A stretch of DNA of 64,000 nucleotides, taken from positions 51,497,130 to 51,561,129 of the forward strand of contig JAJKFL010000003.1 in NCBI GenBank assembly GCA_021186555.1, written 5' to 3'. Of the stretch, positions 33,950 through 45,252 are shown piece after piece. Both the position numbers and the translations under genes were made by a program. The first letter of the stretch is position 1. The number at the start of each line of letters is the position of its first letter. This DNA is from Reticulitermes speratus. Lineage: Eukaryota; Arthropoda; Insecta; Blattodea; Rhinotermitidae. The notes under the pieces were generated by a model. The model did no database searches. It was not told the origin of the DNA and was given only the letters and a program-made list of their open reading frames with translations.

Positions 33950-34810
33950 CTGCAAACTTGTACTTTTATGACAAAACATGGTATATGAATATATACCATT
34001 GCCTTCTAGGTACTAGTATAAGTCCAACAAAATTTCATAATAATAACAATAATAAAAATAATAATATATATTTTCTCCAACATGTTTCGGCTCTTCTGGA
34101 AAGATTTATATTATTATTATAATTATAAGAATTATAAGACTCAGCGACACTGAAAATATATATACACATTTTGAATATGATTAAAACTGGAAGATTTAAA
34201 TTATTATTATTAATAATATTATTATTATTGAAAAGCGTGTCTTAAATTCTTGTAATTCGTACATATAAAAATACAGTGCACTACTTTATTTCCATTCAGT
34301 AGTCTACAGCGTTTCTTCAAATAAATGTATAAATCCAGTCCCGTAGAGATATTTTGTGATGTGTATAGTTTAAGCGAAAACATTTACTTCGTTTTAACAT
34401 TATATATGGTGATAGTATAGTAATTACTGTGCTTTAGAAGAGTTAAACTCGTGTACGGACCAGATACCAACTCACGGTTACTATTGAAATAGAATAAACA
34501 CAGGTTCTGATTTAGAATTTAAAAAGAATTAGTGGAGTTACCATCGAAAATTCAACAGGAAAATTAGAAAATTCTTCGCAATAATTTTAAAACATACGCC
34601 TACTATTAAATATTACAACCGCTGAGGGAGACTTTTGTGTCATGAATATACATGTTGTGAGCTTGAAAATGTTTGGCATGGCAGTCGACATAGTAATTAT
34701 ACTAGCAGACTAACAGTCACCAGTTACCTTCTGTCGGTAAAGCTCTACACTCTAATATCGGCTGAAACACCGACAAAATATGTTATTGCCTTCTGTAATT
34801 GTAAATATTT
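33385..34810. other. No gene; several microsatellites
   Basis: CA repeat at about 33589-33604, TA repeat at about 33909-33944, AAT/ATA-rich tracts at 34037-34075 and 34108-34230. Around 34082-34110 CATGTTTCGGCTCTTCTGG looks like a collapsed ribozyme motif (minus strand, helix II lost). Confidence 0.55.
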
Positions 34811-34814
34811 CGAA

Positions 34815-35265
34815 ATGGTTTTAGGCGCGTTGGCAAAATTGAGAAAAGCGACTATTAACTGTTTCATGTCTGTCCGCAAGGAATAACTCGACTCTCACTG
34901 GACGGATTTTCATGAAATTTTATATTTGAGTATTTTTCGAAAATGTGTCGGAAACATTCAATGGTCATTAAAATCTGACAAGAATAACGGTACTTTACAT
35001 GAAGACCTACGTACATTTATGATAATATCTCGCTGACGTCTTCTTAAAATGAGAATTTTTTCAGACAAAAGTTGTAGAGAAAATCAAAGCACACATTTTA
35101 TGTTCAATAACTTTTTTTCGAAAATCGTGTCCTTAATGAGATAACGTGGAAAAATATGGTAGAGCAGGACAGGCTACAGATAACAATATAATACGGCGCA
35201 TGCGCTTTGCATGCTGGATAACTAAGGCCACAGACACACACTCAGAATGTGTAATACTTATTGCT
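34815..35265 (-). repeat. Interspersed repeat family R1, copy 2
   Basis: Reverse complement aligns with 24084-24505 over its whole length with moderate divergence. It extends further at its 5' side (GGCGCGTTCGCATAACCGCTG, about 35285-35305). No coding frame, terminal repeat or tRNA head seen. Confidence 0.75.
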
Positions 35266-35530
35266 TTTACACGGTAACAGCGGTTATGCGAACGCGCCTC
35301 ATCGTCACTTCATACGTATATTCCCTGTCTTTTCACTTTGGTTTCCACAGAGATACAATAACAGAAACCGACAATAAATATTCCGCTTAGACTCGTTATA
35401 AGAATGTAATGTTTATGTCACAAAAATATATTCTGATATATCTTTTCTCTAACTTCTTATTTATGATTTTAACCCCTTCCAAAGTAAGTCAGGATTTTTA
35501 AAGTCCAACAAGAACATTTTGCGCTAAATC

Positions 35531-35558
35531 TGCATTGTACATTTTTTTGTACAATGCA
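35531..35558. repeat. Short perfect hairpin
   Basis: TGCATTGTACA and TGTACAATGCA, 11-bp arms around a T6 loop. Not linked to any element I recognise. Confidence 0.7.
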
Positions 35559-35805
35559 CCACAAAAAAAGCATTGTCAAATTAGCACACACAAATGACAA
35601 CAAACATGCAAAGTGAAACATTTTTCAAAAACCCTCTTCTAACACTCAGGACACACAATCGTATAAGGCATGGATGAATTTCACTCAAAACTTCATACAA
35701 ATAAGAAAAATCAAGGGAGATTTTATGTCTCATCAGCGTTGATATCTGTTCTTCTGGAATGTGACGCTGTGTCCTAGAAGGATCTGTTAAACCTTGGATA
35801 AGAAT

Positions 35806-35915
35806 AAATCTGCGGTCCTCTGGGGTATTAGCGGCGTCGTGTGGTAATTGTTTACCGACGTTTCGGGACAACGTATATGTCCCATCTTCACGGGTCAAGA
35901 GTCCGAGTAGGAAAG
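35806..35915 (-). mobile_element. Foldback element, family G, copy 5 (one arm)
   Basis: Contains GCGGCGTCGTGTGGTAATTG, TTACCGACGTTTCGGGACAA and CCCATCTTCACGGGTCAAGA. Only one arm remains; the other is missing to the right of about 35915. Confidence 0.7.
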
Positions 35916-36985
35916 AAAGAAAGCCAGAAACTTATAACGTAGATTCTGGAAAGTGCGGCGGGGTAGCAATCAGTAGGCGTGATGACAGCCAATATGGTAG
36001 AACCAGGGTGAGGGAGGGGTGGATACAAACAACGTATAGCTGCTAGGGGTACCGAGAATGCAAATAGTTAAGAAAGTTGGGAAAACAATGTGGAATGGAG
36101 TAACAGTAAATGAGGAAAATATAAGGATAAAGCTAGATAAATAAATTACAATTAAACCAAGAGTAAAAAGTAAAAATGAAAATGAATAAATTAGAAGAAT
36201 ACAGAATCAAAACAGCGTGAGGGAGGGGGGAATGAGAGACAAGAATATTGAGATATGTTCTTTGATTTCCATTTACAAAAAAGGTTTCCTATGGATCAAA
36301 GACTGCGCCTTCATCTAATCGGCTACTCTTTCATTTAATCGGCTGTAAAAACCATCACAGCACCAGGGCACAATATAAATGACCAGTATTTCTGTTTACC
36401 TACCCCACCACCAGAGGCACTGCATGTCCCATAGCCATTTCACTGCAGTTGCACACTGCGTCACATATAATTTTTTCTCTTGGGAATTTACGCTCATTAT
36501 TTGTGTATTGTGTATTATTAGAGGAGGCTGTTTCTATCTCGGTACGTGTATTTCGTATGCATGAAACGAGGCACATAGATGAGTAATTTTTCCGTAATGT
36601 GTACAATTTCTATTGCAGATATTATGTATATTGCTTCTCGTTTATTATTAACCAGGGTCAGTATTAACATGACCGCACAGACAATGAGAAACTGTATTAG
36701 CGGAATTAATTTTAAACTGCATTGACATTGTCGTTTTCTTTGTCACAGGGTAACTGAAAATTTCAATATATAAAATACGTGCATATTTATCTGATTTTAA
36801 GTAGGGCTATGTCAGCCTTTTCACAGGAGTTACAACATAAAGTCCCGCGAACACCTTAATCTTCTAAACGTCCCTTAAAATTTGCTGAAGTGATCACTAG
36901 GTTGTAAGCATGCTGAGCTAAACCTTGTACACACTGCAGATACTTGATAAAAACGCGGTTAAGAAAGCTGACTGCTTCTGTCATC
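35916..36985. other. No gene recognised
   Basis: Includes a purine-rich tract 36000-36240. Open frames near 36379-36606 on both strands overlap each other and lack motifs. Confidence 0.4.
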
Positions 36986-36990
36986 AGCTA

Positions 36991-37295
36991 AGGTAAAGCA
37001 ATCCCATTACAGGCCTTGACAGGCCCTTAGGGCTCCAGGAGGTCGAGGCTCACAGGTTTTTAGACAATCGGTATATGAAGGTGGTAAGGTTGTCAGCCCT
37101 ACGCACCGGCCGCCTTTACCCCCCAGGAAAGATTCCCGGTACTCATTTCTGTTAGGGGCTGAGTCGACCCCAGGGCCATAGTGCGACCGAAACGATTATG
37201 TCAGAGAAAAATTCCAGTGACACAATCGGGAATCGAACCCGCGACGTTCCGGTTTGTAGCGCAGTGCCTCAACCAACTGCGCCACCGCGCGCCCC
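36991..37295 (-). mobile_element. SINE C, full length
   Basis: Minus strand has A box GTGGCGCAGTTGGTTGAGGC, B box GTCGCGGGTTCGATTCCCG and full body; tail is short. No TSD recognised. The 153-codon frame across its right end is spurious. Confidence 0.9.
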
Positions 37296-37299
37296 CTCT

Positions 37300-37905
37300 T
37301 AATAATCTTTTTTGATTTTTTGATAAACGTAGCTGAGGTGCTCGTAACAAAAGCGTAATGTTCATGCTGACGTCTTCTGGTTTGCCTTGCCGTACAGTCT
37401 AATTGGTGGCCACCAAAGTCACGGAGAAGAGAATACTGTTCCATCTGCAAGGGGCAACCTCTTATACTTTTGTAATGACATATTAATGCGACTCGCAGGC
37501 ACAAATGAAAAGACAACAATAAAAATCCTAATTCCATAATTTTTTTAAAAAACTCTCGCTCTGTGTGAAACTTGAAGTTCTCAAAGTGGGGTAAAATACT
37601 GTCCTCTAGGATGTGACAACATGTAATTTGGTAGACACGTACGAATGTCACAAACATACTTTCAGTAGCGTCTAGGTAGAAGCTGGATTATTTTACCCTA
37701 AATATTGAAGCAGATTCCTTAAAAACTTTGCTAAAGGGGAGCCCTTCATATTCTGAAGAAACAAGCAGCATAATTTCCTTAAAAAATCGGTACTCATGTA
37801 CCAAACTGTACGGCATCACGTCTCAGAAGACCGAAATCCTAGATTTATTATTCTGACAGACAGCACTGCCTGTCAAGGAATTCATACTCATTATTACAAG
37901 AGACA
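37300..37905. other. No feature recognised
   Basis: Unique-looking sequence apart from TCTCAGAAGACCG at about 37831, a word also found in family G arms. Confidence 0.4.
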
Positions 37906-37911
37906 ACCGGA

Positions 37912-38157
37912 ATAGCGTAGTCGGTGTAGCAACATTATACGGGTGGGGACGACATTTTTCGCAGCCGTCCAGACCGGCCCTGGTGCCTACCCAGCCCCAT
38001 ATACAATGGGTACCGGGTCTCTTTCCCGGGGTAAAGCGACTGGGGCGTGGCGTTGACCACCCACTCCCATCTAGCGCCGAGATTAAAGAAAGAGTACAGC
38101 TATACCTCTACTCCTCCTTTTGGGCCTTCATGGCCTGTTCTATGGTGAGCTTTACCT
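37912..38157 (+). mobile_element. SINE B, nearly full length
   Basis: Head is decayed (GGAATAGCGTAGTCGGTGTAGC). The body is good: GCAGCCGTCCAGACCGGCCC, GGGTACCGGGTCTCTTTCCC, hairpin and CTTTACCTTTA tail. A SINE C sits directly against its 3' end. Confidence 0.88.
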
Positions 38158-38172
38158 TTACTACAACACAGA

Positions 38173-38368
38173 TAAAGGTAAAGGTAAAGAAATCCCATTA
38201 CAGGCCTGGACAGGCCCTTAGAATTCCAGAAGGTTGAGGCTCCCAGATTTTTAGACAATCGGCACATGAATGTGGTAAGGTTGTCAGACCTACGCACCCG
38301 CCGAATCGAACCCGCGACCTTCCGGCTTGTAGCGCAGTGCCTCAACCAACTGCGCCACCGCGTGCCCC
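38173..38368 (-). mobile_element. SINE C with internal deletion, 15-bp TSD
   Basis: The 3' body joins directly to the B box (CCTACGCACCCGCCGAATCG), dropping roughly 110 bp. TSD TTACTACAACACAGA is perfect (38158-38172 and 38369-38383). Confidence 0.9.
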
Positions 38369-38463
38369 TTACTACAACACAGACATGCAACAGCAATCCC
38401 TGTATTTATCTCTCAGTACAGCACGTACCATCATAAGCATAACATGAAGGCAATACTCCTGTC

Positions 38464-38780
38464 TCATGTGACTATGTACCTGTTCTTCGCCGTCTTTACT
38501 TCTACCGCTTCAATGGCTTCATCTAGAACTTTCTCCGTCTCATGCACCTTACTATGGGACATCCCTGCAATTCTCCTGGGAAATATAGGTTTTTGTGAGT
38601 TTATTAGGCTGTTTCCCGTGGGATATTTTCCGCGTACTACCATTACATTCTTCTCCGTATTTTTTAGTACCGCTTGTACTACACAACTTGAAAGCAACAC
38701 CAAAAATATTGGGGAAATACCGAAGTATATAGCCCATGTTACACAGTTTGTGTCAGCGTCGTTTCTTTTCTCCACGACGT
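38464..38780 (-). other. Open frame of unknown origin joined to SINE A
   Basis: A minus-strand frame of 143 codons ends at TGA near 38464. Its first about 40 codons are antisense SINE A; the rest includes an apolar segment (WAIYFGISPIFLVLLSSCVV) and a charged end (VHETEKVLDEAIEAVEVKT). The plus strand is open over the same stretch, which weakens a coding reading. I do not recognise the family. It might be a decayed exon of a membrane protein or chance. Confidence 0.15.
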
Positions 38781-38782
38781 CG

Positions 38783-38907
38783 ACGTCCCTCGTCCAGAGA
38801 AGTCCTACCGAGTGTGGTGTGTCTAAAAAGTGTGTGTCATCGTGAAGCCTCGACGAAACGAGGAGGCCCAGGCCCATATAAGGCTGTCGAGCCATAGAAA
38901 AAAAAAA
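38783..38907 (+). mobile_element. SINE A, 5'-truncated
   Basis: Starts at CTCGTCCAGAGAAGTCC and continues to a 10-A tail through GAGGAGGCCCAGGCCCATAT. Head absent. Confidence 0.88.
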
Positions 38908-41029
38908 TATATGAGAATTAGTTTAGGCGCAGTAAGAAATTCCACGAAAGACGTCACTTACTGTAGCCTTTTTCAGTGCCGAGATTTTTAAGAGCGCAGT
39001 CTTAATTGCTATCCGCTTGACTGCCATGTTGGTTTGTCTGCTGTAATAGGAGAATTCGTTCATGTGAAGAGAACAGCTTTTAATGGATGCCGACTGATGT
39101 GAATAAGGTAATGAACTTTAGGACGAAACAAAGGCAGGTAACGCGTTGATTAGCTGAGCAAACATCAACTTCTCGAAAAGGACTCTTACACCATTTAATT
39201 AGCTAAATAGTTGATTTGTTCTGTATGGATTTTATGGGATCTGAAATCAAAATGACGTCCAGTTCTCAAGACCATACGCAAAAGACTGCTGGGTAACAAT
39301 AAATGTCAACAGAAATTAAATATAATTTTGAGTGTGAATAAGAAAGACTGACGCTGCGGCCCACTACAATCCTTTGCTTCCTTGTAGGGGTACAGTTCAG
39401 CTCCTGCTTTCTTTAACGTTTCGCAATAGATGGTGGTGAATGTTTAGCTTCAAGAGCCGGCCGCTTGGCTCCAATTGAAGAGTACCAATAACCGTTGTAC
39501 AGTAGGCTAGTCGTAATACAAAATTTACAAACTCCAGCAAAAATTATCACAATATGTAACAAAGTACGATTCATCGTTAAACATACCTTCTGACTGTAGC
39601 ACTCCAAATACTACTATTTATCGTTGGTGCAATAAGAAACTATCCAGTTGCAGAAACTGAAGTATCAAAACTTACTATTCGACAAGGACTTCAGTGCCAT
39701 CTACCTGCTACCATCACAACTCATCCCCCTAACACACCTTAATGTTATCTTCCAATTGCCTCCGTAGTCACGCAAGTAAATCTCTTCAAGTAAAAGTACA
39801 CACAAAAAATTCTGTGTATATTTCCTTTATTTTTATCACGGTTACATCCCCAATCCAAGCTGTCTCTCTAAAACTCTCTATTTTGAGAATATGAGGCGAA
39901 GTATAGTTATCAGCAACTTGCTTCTTTTTTTTTTTGTCCCAAATTCTTCAGTTACGGATGATCATTTCAGACACTATACGCTTTGATTCCAAATTTAATG
40001 TCATATTCTGTCAAGGAAAATTTCTGAATCGTCAGTTATACTCTTATGGACAAGAGAGTGTTATTTTAATAAGTCCCTGATCACAGTAGTTGTCATGGAA
40101 TGTGCCGGCCGATGCGGGCATTTTTTATGCCTTAAAGTTGCTGTAATCAGGGCCACGATAGAAGGGACATCCTGTAGAATAAATATGCAATAACATAAGA
40201 AAATTGCAGTAAAATTTAAGTAAAGTGTGATAATTATTTACCCATTCAGTTTCTTTTTCCACTCGCAGAAGGACTTTAAATTCCCATAATGCTTGCATTT
40301 CTTTGTTCTAAATTTCCACGTTGTAATTTTGTTTTTATTAACGAGAGATTTCAATTTCGTACTAGGAAAAGATTTAATATTGACATCAGGTCTGTAATCG
40401 CTTCTCCTGTGATCAAGTAACTGTGTAACAGCAAGTGTCTTTTAATGTATTTCTACTTTGCAGAACACATTAAATGCGCTATGCTTATAACAAAGGTAAG
40501 CTTTTTAGGAGAAGCAGTTTTCTTTTTTGACAGAATTAAATTCAAACAATTTTTCCACTACTTACCATTCTGACCCTTAACAGAACGAATTGCGAAGCAT
40601 GAGTAGCGTAAGACTTGAAGAGGGAGACCTAATTACTTTAGCTAATCCTGAAAGAGATGTGATCCTATTGGATGCTGATGTCCTTCTCTTGCCCCGATTC
40701 CTCCATTAGCAAGTAATGTAAGCTAATGTAAAGCCTGTAAAAAGCTAATTTTCTGCAGTGCTTTGTTTCTTGTAACAATAACGAACAAGCAAACTTTTAA
40801 TTCAGCAAGCTGAAACAAGTTGTGACTGCTCTTTTCCTGGGACAGAAATGAAGTTGGAGAAAAGAGAAATGTGAAGATAAATTTGGAGTTTTATAATTCG
40901 ATATTTCACTGACTTACTAATACGATGTTTAAAACACTTGTTTAAATATGATGTAATTTCTGCTGTGAAGTATGACGAGCACAGCACGTAAATGTTAACG
41001 ACAGAAACCCTAATCGCAATATTATGACG
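38908..41029. other. No gene; SINE-like fragment at 39380-39515
   Basis: At 39380-39515 (minus) there is GCAATAGATGGTGGTGAATG and GCCGGCCGCTTGGCTCC resembling the SINE B body. Otherwise unique-looking AT-rich sequence with short frames. Confidence 0.45.
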
Positions 41030-41040
41030 TTATATGAAAA

Positions 41041-41310
41041 ACGGTATAACGACTCGCTACGGGCTGGACGGTCCGGGGATCGAATCCCTGTGGGGGCGAG
41101 ATTTTCCGCACTCGCCCAGACCGGCCCTGGGATCCACCCAGCCTCCTATAATATGTGTATCGGGTCTCTTTCCCGGGGGTAAAGCAGCCGGGGCGTGGAG
41201 TTCACCACCCACCCCCATCTAGTGCCAGGGTTAAAGAAAGAGTAGAGCTATATCTCTGCTCCCCTTCTGGGCCTCCATGGACTCTTCTAGGGAGAACTTT
41301 ACCTTTACCT
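41041..41310 (+). mobile_element. SINE B, slightly 5'-truncated
   Basis: Begins within the head (GTATAACGACTCGCTACGGG), B box GGGGATCGAATCCC, full body, ACCTTT tail. TSD TTATATGAAAA / TTATATGGAAA (10 of 11) at 41030-41040 and 41311-41321. It lacks the SINE A insert found in the two composites, so it shows the uninterrupted B sequence. Confidence 0.9.
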
Positions 41311-42160
41311 TATATGGAAATCACGGTACTTGCCTGTAATATTTTCTTCAAAAATGCCTAGCCTATTAAAGACCTTTGTCCCATCCATCGTTGATATTAC
41401 CCGTACCCTCGCAGCAAAAGCCAGGACCCAAATCCGATGGCCAGCAACGCATGTCACTTTGAAAATGCGAGGTGCGTCGAAGTGCTTCCGGGAAATTCCT
41501 GACGTAAATAACACGAAAATGAAGCCAAGTCTGGGTTCTAAAACAACTTTGTGAATAAAAGTTGCCCAGTCTTCCTTCATACATTTCAAGGGCTGATAAA
41601 AAATACGACGTAACTTTAGAATGATATTGTTGGCCGACAAGGAAAGAAAAATGTTTTATGCCGAAAACTAAGACCTCGTGTCATACGAGCGCTTTTCTTG
41701 GTGGAAAATAACTCCGGAATTTTATTGTATTCACATCATTAGTAGTGACATTAATCACTAATTAAATACATGTCATCTAAAGGAACGGCGCAGTGTACCA
41801 AATAATCCTTAATGAAATACGTACTTTAACGAATGTATTTATTCATAAAATAGAAGAAATTTCAATATATCTCCGATTTTTATTTCTTTTAATTATTATA
41901 TTTCTTCACACGTCTTCAAAATTTAATAACATCCTTTTAATTTTCTCCATTTCTCTCTTCCTTAAACCGAGTTTAATTTTATATGAAAGTGCACGCACTG
42001 CCATCACTGTAACAGATTTTCAACTTTGCCTCTAATCTTGCTTGTTCTGTCAGTGTTGTCTCAATATTCAACAAACCGCTCGATCTGTTACCTTCTATTA
42101 CTTACGTCACACATTCAGTTGTCCTACAAAACATATCTACGAGGTTACAAATAAACAATA
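41311..42160. other. No gene assigned
   Basis: Between 41305 and 41640 frames are open on both strands (111 codons minus, 74 plus, 72 minus). The minus frame includes KCMKEDWATF, vaguely like insect odorant receptors, but nothing else supports it. The rest is AT-rich. Confidence 0.35.
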
Positions 42161-42228
42161 AACCACAATTATATATCCACAGTCCTACAAAATGTACAAT
42201 TCAATCACATTAATTGTGTAATTCCACT

Positions 42229-42273
42229 GTCCTACATGTTTCGAACCCTTAATTTGGGTTCATCTTCAGGGAC
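42229..42273 (-). ncRNA. Hammerhead-like ribozyme motif, core intact
   Basis: Helix I GTCC/GGAC, CTGAAGA, extra T, helix II GAACCC/GGGTTC with a 7-nt loop, GAAAC, ATGTA. All pairs Watson-Crick. Confidence 0.65.
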
Positions 42274-42315
42274 TCATTACAATTGTACCAGTTGATGTGA
42301 TTAGAGTGTAATGAG

Positions 42316-42360
42316 TCCCTGAAGATGAACCCAAATTAAGGGTTCGAACCATGTAGGACA
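42316..42360 (+). ncRNA. Hammerhead-like motif, GAAAC changed to GAACC
   Basis: Inverted partner of 42229-42273 with both helices intact but one substitution in the GAAA core element, expected to abolish cleavage. Confidence 0.55.
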
Positions 42361-42850
42361 GTGGAATTGCACAATTAATGTGATTGAATTGTACATTTTG
42401 TAGGACTGTGAATATAAGAAAATGTAGGTTGAATAGTATAAGTTATAACCACAATTACTGAATGTTATTGATACACACGTGACACGTAATCAACCCCCCC
42501 ACTCACCAACCCAATTCAACTCCGTCCGTTTCCTCCATCATCGCCCCATCCATTGAACGCCAGCCCCGTCAAATCGGCTTCTGCCCCACTACCACGGCAA
42601 CATACGTAATTTTCAATTTTCACACTTTGGAAGCACTGAAGAAAAGTACAGTCTTGACATGATGGCTTAAGAAGAGGAAAAAGTTTCAGGTTCGGGACGT
42701 AACAATTTTAACACTTTACGCATGAGATCAAAAGAAGCCTTAAAGAAGAGAAAGCGTGTGAATTAATTCTTAAGTATTTATTTAAGTTCTATCCTACAAA
42801 TGTACAATTTTATTTTCTATTATTCAATACATATATTTAATTGAAGATGG

Positions 42851-42892
42851 TCCAACATCTTTCGAAACTTATATGAGGTTCATCTTCAGGGA
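42851..42892 (-). ncRNA. Hammerhead-like motif, degraded
   Basis: CTGAAGA is present, but GAAAC has become GAAAG and helix II has a mismatch. Left-arm partner of 42940-42981. Confidence 0.4.
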
Positions 42893-42939
42893 TATCTGTT
42901 TTAAATCACAAAAAAAGCTGGTGTAATTTAAAACAGATA

Positions 42940-42981
42940 TCCCTGAAGATGAACCTCATATAAGGTTCGAAACATGTTGGA
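42940..42981 (+). ncRNA. Hammerhead-like ribozyme motif, core intact
   Basis: Helix I TCC/GGA, CTGAAGA, extra T, helix II GAACCT/AGGTTC with a 6-nt loop, GAAAC, ATGTT. Confidence 0.62.
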
Positions 42982-43269
42982 CCATCTTCAATGAAATATA
43001 TGTATTGTATAATAGATAATAAAAGTGTACGTTTGTAGGATAGAACTTAAATAATCAAAAAGTGTACAGTATGAATAACATAAAATTAATTCTTAAGTGA
43101 CTGCGTACCTGGTAAGAGAATCCGACGTTTCAAGAACACAAGTAAAACTGACACACTATCTTGATAGACGCAGAGTTTGCTTAGCGACCAGTGGAATGAT
43201 CTTCTTCAACACTAATCATATTTAGGTTTCCATAACATGTGGGGAAATTTCGTAAACATCTGAACGAAC

Positions 43270-45252
43270 ATTACCTCCTGAATATGGACTGATCCACAGA
43301 TTTGCAGCCGGTAAAATCAAATATTACCTCCTGAATATGGACTGATACACAGACTTGCAGCCGGTAAAATCAAATATTACCTCCTGAATATGGACTGATA
43401 CACAGATTTGCAGCATGTAAAATCAAATATTACCTCCTGAATATGGACTGATACACAGACTTGCAGCCGGTAAAATCAAATATTACCTCCTGAATATGGA
43501 CTGATCCACAGATTTGCAGCCGGTAAAATCAAATATTACCTCCTGAATATGGACTGATACACAGACTTGCAGCCGGTAAAATCAAATATTACCTCCTGAA
43601 TATGGACTGCTCCACAGATTTGCAGCATGTAAAATCAAATATTACCTCCTGAATATGGACTGATACACAGACTTGCAGCATGTAAAATCAAATATTACCT
43701 CCTGAATATGGACTGCTCCACAGATTTGCAGCATGTAAAATCAAATATTACCTCCTGAATATGGACTGATACACAGACTTGCAGCCGGTAAAATCAAATA
43801 TTACCTCCTGAATATGGACTGCTCCACAGATTTGCAGCATGTAAAATCAAATATTACCTCCTGAATATGGACTGATACACAGACTTGCAGCATGTAAAAT
43901 CAAATATTACCTCCTGAATATGGACTGCTCCACAGATTTGCAGCATGTAAAATCAAATATTACCTCCTGAATATGGACTGATACACAGACTTGCAGCATG
44001 TAAAATCAAATATTACCTCCTGAATATGGACTGATACACAGATTTGCAGCATGTAAAATCAAATATTACCTCCTGAATATGGACTGCTCCACAGATTTGC
44101 AGCATGTAAAATCAAATATTACCTCCTGAATATGGACTGATACACAGACTTGCAGCATGTAAAATCAAATATTACCTCCTGAATATGGACTGATACACAG
44201 ACTTGCAGCATGTAAAATCAAATATTACCTCCTGAATATGGACTGATACACAGATTTGCAGCATGTAAAATCAAATATTACCTCCTGAATATGGACTGAT
44301 ACACAGACTTGCAGCATGTAAAATCAAATATTACCTCCTGAATATGGACTGCTCCACAGATTTGCAGCATGTAAAATCAAATATTACCTCCTGAATATGG
44401 ACTGATACACAGACTTGCAGCCGGTAAAATCAAATATTACCTCCTGAATATGGATTGCTCCACAGATTTGCAGCCGGTAAGATCAAACATTACCTCCTGA
44501 ATATGGACTGATACACAGATTTGCATCCGATAAAATCAAACATTACCTCCTGAATATGGACTGATGCACAGATATGCAGCCGATAAAATCAAACATTACC
44601 TCCTGAATATGGACTGATATACAGATTTGCAGCCGATAAAATCAAACATTACCTCCTGAATATGGACTGATACACAGATTTGCAGCCGATAAAATCAAAC
44701 ATTACCTCCTGAATATGGACTGATACACAGATTTGCATCCGATAAAATCAAACATTACCTCCTGAATATGGACTGATACACAGATTTGCAGCCGATAAAA
44801 TCAAACATTACCTCCTGAATATAAACTGATACACAGATTTGCAGCCGATAAAATCAAACATTACCTCCTGAATATGGACTGATCCACAGATTTGCATCCG
44901 ATAAAATCAAATATTACCTCCTGAATATGGACTGATACACAGATTTGAAGCCGATAAAATCAAACATTACCTCCTGAATATGGACTGATACACAGATTTG
45001 CAGCCGATAAAATCAAACATTACCTCCTGAATATGGACTGATACACAGATTTGCAGCCGATAAAATCAAACATTACCTCCTGAATATGGACTGATACACA
45101 GATTTGCATCCGATAAAATCAAACAGTACCTCCTGAATATGGACTGATACACAGATTTGCAGCCGATAAAATCAAACATTACCTCCTGAATATGGACTGA
45201 TACACAGATTTGCAGCCGATAAAATCAAACATTACCTCCTGAATATGGACTG
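43270..45252. repeat. 53-bp satellite, about 37 copies, two domains
   Basis: Unit starts ATTACCTCCTGAATATGGAC. In the left domain (to about 44480) two variants tend to alternate: GATACACAGACTTGCAG and GCTCCACAGATTTGCAG, giving a loose 106-bp higher-order period. In the right domain units end CCGATAAAATCAAAC and are more uniform. The boundary is sharp. No coding potential. Confidence 0.95.

Larger units (their letters stand above)
42172..42446. mobile_element. Penelope-like foldback terminus, copy 3
   Basis: Arms run 42173-42289 and 42308-42416. An unpaired tail of 30 nt (42417-42446, AAGAAAATGTAGGTTGAATA start) lies only on the right. TSD AACCACAATTA (11 bp) at 42161-42171 and 42447-42457. 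Each arm holds a ribozyme motif in opposite orientation. Confidence 0.78.
42776..43083. mobile_element. Penelope-like foldback terminus, copy 4, 15-bp TSD
   Basis: Arms (outer word GTTCTATCCTACAAATGTAC) with a 29-nt right-hand tail (43055-43083) that resembles the tail of the copy at 42.4 kb. Perfect TSD AATTAATTCTTAAGT at 42761-42775 and 43084-43098. It lies only about 330 bp from copy 3 but is a different subfamily and a separate insertion. Confidence 0.82.

Noticed and set aside
37196-37657. 153-codon minus-strand open frame
   Set aside because: It begins in unremarkable sequence and runs into the SINE C tRNA-like head; no conserved domain seen.
41305-41640. 111-codon minus-strand frame with a phrase resembling insect odorant receptors
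   Set aside because: Frames on both strands are open over the same stretch, the resemblance is about ten residues, and no neighbouring exon is visible.
43270-45252. CRISPR-like array
   Set aside because: Units are contiguous 53-bp tandem repeats without unique spacers, in a eukaryotic context.
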